A stretch of 7,837 bases of DNA. Source: an uncultured Eubacteriales bacterium (GTDB taxonomy: Bacteria > Bacillota > Clostridia > Christensenellales > QALW01). Position 1 is the stretch's first letter. Every line of letters starts with the position of its first letter. Below, piece after piece: positions 6,376 to 7,837 of this stretch. Location: the NCBI GenBank assembly GCA_900552055.1, contig URYI01000093.1, forward strand, positions 1 to 7,837. Reading direction: 5' to 3'. The position numbers and the translations under genes were made by a program. The notes below the pieces were generated by a model, which saw only the letters and a list, made by a program, of their open reading frames with translations, was not told the DNA's origin and ran no database searches.

Positions 6376-7131
6376 ATGAAAAAAATGAAACATGATAGTT
6401 CGACCATCGCCTGGAACGCCATGGGTGACGAATGGTTTGAATTGGCTCAAACAGGAGAATGCAGAAATTATTTTATTATGCCTAATATGCTGAATTATAT
6501 GGGTGATGTTAGTGGAAAGAAAATATTGGATTTAGGATGCGGAGAGGGGGGTTATTCAAGAGAACTTGCCAAAAGAGGCGCACAGCTTGTTTCGGTTGAC
6601 TGCTCAAAGAGAGCTATTGAATATGCTATGGAATTGGCAGAAAAGGATAAGCTGGAAATTAAACATTTTGTCAGAAACAGCAATGATTTATATGATATAG
6701 AGTCTGAACAGTTTGATATAGTTCTCTGTTCAATGATGCTGATGGATTGTGAGGATTTTGAGGGAACACTGCAAGAGGTTGTAAGAGTGTTAAAACCGCA
6801 GGGAAAACTATATGCAAGTGTTCTGCATCCATGCTTTGATGGAAATCATGAAATGGGAATAGGACGTCAGGGGACAGGCATTGACAGGCAAGTAGTTGTC
6901 ATGAATTATTTTGAACCAAAGGAGTGGGAAGCGCCCTTATGGAAAGGAACAATTCCCGTTATCTGGAGACACAGGACTATGGAAGAATATGTGAAAGCAT
7001 TTATCAAAGCCGGATTAACCATTGTGGATATGAATGAACCTCGCGCTAGCGATGAGCAGGCTCAAATATCTGTTGCGATGGCATGGCTTCAGAAGATTCC
7101 ATTGTATTTGTATTGGGAATTGAAGAAATAA
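6376..7131 (+). CDS. Class I SAM-dependent methyltransferase
   Basis: The 251-residue protein starts at ATG 6376, with an excellent AGGAGG (6363-6368) 7 bases upstream. It has the Rossmann-type methyltransferase core: motif I ILDLGCGEGGYSREL (50-64) binds SAM, Asp75 in VSVDCS is the acidic residue that contacts the ribose, FDIVLCSMMLMDCED (113-127) is the motif IV region, and LKPQGKLYASVLHPCF (139-154) is the post-motif strand. The C-terminal part (about 155-251, with HRTMEEYVKAFIKAGL) resembles UbiE/Methyltransf_11-type enzymes acting on small molecules. The substrate cannot be read from the sequence; a role in self-protection or secondary metabolism is only a guess. It is a single-gene unit with its own terminator. 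Arginine is mostly AGA and the gene is more AT-rich than the SH3b and NlpC/P60 genes, a hint of separate origin. Confidence 0.92.
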   Translation: MKKMKHDSSTIAWNAMGDEWFELAQTGECRNYFIMPNMLNYMGDVSGKKILDLGCGEGGYSRELAKRGAQLVSVDCSKRAIEYAMELAEKDKLEIKHFVRNSNDLYDIESEQFDIVLCSMMLMDCEDFEGTLQEVVRVLKPQGKLYASVLHPCFDGNHEMGIGRQGTGIDRQVVVMNYFEPKEWEAPLWKGTIPVIWRHRTMEEYVKAFIKAGLTIVDMNEPRASDEQAQISVAMAWLQKIPLYLYWELKK

Positions 7132-7151
7132 AGGCTTATAATTCACCCCAG

Positions 7152-7183
7152 GGAGCAAGCGAATAGAACGCTTGCTCCTTTTT
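7152..7183 (+). terminator. Intrinsic terminator of the methyltransferase gene
   Basis: A perfect 10-bp stem (GGAGCAAGCG 7152-7161 with 7169-7178) around a 7-base loop is followed at once by five Ts (7179-7183). It starts 21 bases after the methyltransferase stop. Confidence 0.92.
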
Positions 7184-7556
7184 AATTGCCCAGCAGCAAG
7201 AACCGGCCAGGAGCGCAAAGCGAAGAGTTTATTCTTGACTGGTGTTTTTTTGTGCTATTTGCTCAATAAATGAGAATACATTCGCTTCATTTAAATTGAT
7301 TTGGAGGGTTGCTCAATAGGGAGTGATAAAACTTTATGCCGTGCGGCTTTGCATAAACAGCAAGCGTGCGGGAAATGTTTTTATATGTACCTGCTCTAAA
7401 AATACCATTCTGCTGCGCAACAAAAGAAAAGACGGTCAAGAAACAACTTGCTTCTTACTCGCCTTTTCCGCACTCAACATGATAGTTCCCTTATCCCGGT
7501 TGTTGATACTGTTTTATGAGCAGCTGCCATTGAACCGCCCCTATATTTTTTATTGT
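7184..7556. other. Intergenic stretch with no convincing gene
   Basis: Lying between the methyltransferase terminator and the stop of the minus-strand Cys-rich gene, this stretch shows no supported gene. TTGCTCAATA occurs twice, at 7259-7268 and 7309-7318, exactly 50 bases apart. A plus-strand frame at 7323-7640 has no RBS and runs antisense through the Cys-rich gene. On the minus strand an open stretch of about 54 codons (roughly 7287-7450) reads like protein (SFVAQQNGIFRAGTYKN) but has no good start; it could be a gene remnant. TTGACT at 7235-7240 has no matching -10. Confidence 0.4.
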
Positions 7557-7703
7557 TTACATATCCTCATATGCGCATTGAGGACACTTGCCGTTATTTT
7601 CATAGGCGCAGTCGGCGCACAGGTACTTATGGCATTTTGAGCATCTTTCCATGCTTCTGTCCTCCGCCTCCCGGCCGCATACGGCGCATTGCACTCTGGC
7701 CAT
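7557..7703 (-). CDS. Small Cys-rich zinc-binding protein with four CxxC pairs (48 aa)
   Basis: This is a complete 48-codon gene on the minus strand; ATG at 7703 has GGAG about 9 bases upstream. The protein contains eight cysteines arranged as C6-x2-C9, C21-x2-C24, C29-x2-C32 and C40-x2-C43, with HKYLCADCAYENNGKCPQC in the second half. Four regularly spaced CxxC pairs in 48 residues are what two structural zinc sites require, either as a pair of zinc ribbons or as a cross-brace (RING- or treble-clef-like) fold. It is highly charged and has no signal peptide or membrane segment, so it is probably cytoplasmic. A role in binding nucleic acid or protein is inferred from the fold type only. A possible promoter lies upstream and a terminator of the preceding gene just beyond it, so it appears to be its own transcription unit. 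No terminator is seen directly after it. Confidence 0.8.
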   Translation of the reverse strand: MARVQCAVCGREAEDRSMERCSKCHKYLCADCAYENNGKCPQCAYEDM

Positions 7704-7784
7704 GTAAATCAGCTCCAATCTGTTAGTTGATATTAATATTTTGCTTTATTCCGCTTTAATTATGCACCCATTTAATAATGCCGT

Positions 7785-7790
7785 ATTATA
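7785..7790 (-). promoter_or_regulatory. Candidate -10 element for the Cys-rich microgene
   Basis: A perfect TATAAT on the minus strand lies about 80 bases upstream of the microgene's ATG and just past a likely terminator of the preceding gene. The -35 position is T-rich but not close to TTGACA, so this is a tentative call. Confidence 0.3.
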
Positions 7791-7807
7791 AGATTAAAGG
7801 AACAAAG

Positions 7808-7837
7808 AAAAAGCAGGCGGCGCCCGGCGGCGTCCGC
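7808..7837 (-). terminator. Probable terminator of a minus-strand gene beyond the right edge
   Basis: On the minus strand GCGG-A-CGCC (7837-7829) pairs with GGCG-CCGC (7824-7817) around a 4-base loop, with one bulged A. CTGC and then five Ts (7812-7808) follow. The stem may continue past the window edge, since CTGC would pair with GCAG if that is present there. It implies that a gene on the same strand ends just to the right. Confidence 0.45.

Noticed and set aside
7323..7640. Plus-strand 105-codon frame with a hydrophobic end
   Set aside because: It has no RBS, an odd composition, and runs antisense across most of the Cys-rich microgene, whose CxxC pairs argue for the minus strand.

Overview
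The window looks like Gram-positive, Firmicutes/Clostridia-type DNA. It has strong AGGAGG-type ribosome binding sites, several intrinsic terminators, and secreted cell-wall enzymes built from SH3b, PG_binding_1, copper-amine-oxidase-like stalk, SleB-like and NlpC/P60 modules. It also carries a trace of a sodium-pump decarboxylase operon. No rRNA, tRNA, CRISPR array, transposase or phage structural gene is visible.

Layout. (i) 1-1175 reads on the minus strand and is GC-rich. It holds the 3' end of an oadB-like sodium-pump beta-subunit gene, a complete 40-residue OadG-like membrane microprotein, a terminator, a control region with repeated GTTAC boxes, and the 5' two-thirds or so of a SleB-like cell wall hydrolase running off the left edge. 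(ii) At about 1160-1175 the sequence switches to a plus-strand gene of different codon habit, with many ATA isoleucine codons. That gene starts abruptly inside a Thr-Pro tandem-repeat linker with no start codon or signal peptide. Two head-to-head genes are thus truncated at the same place, so this is either a rearrangement or an assembly chimera. (iii) 1158-4832 is a two-gene unit: a protein made only of seven SH3b repeats, then a secreted NlpC/P60 peptidase (PG_binding, four SH3b, PG_binding, catalytic domain) closed by a good terminator. (iv) 4833-6282 holds a small four-helix membrane protein and a frameshifted paralogue just downstream. (v) 6376-7183 is a SAM-dependent methyltransferase with its own RBS and terminator and a more AT-rich, AGA-using codon style. 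(vi) 7184-7837 is mostly non-coding. On the minus strand it contains a 48-residue protein with four CxxC pairs, a possible promoter, and the end of a terminator for a gene beyond the right edge.

Functionally, the best-supported unit is the SH3b protein plus NlpC/P60 enzyme, which would act together at the cell wall: a multivalent wall binder and a hydrolase carrying related binding repeats. Nothing here clearly amounts to a new defence or biosynthetic system. The points most worth checking are the junction near 1165, the two microgenes, and the frameshifted membrane-protein paralogue.
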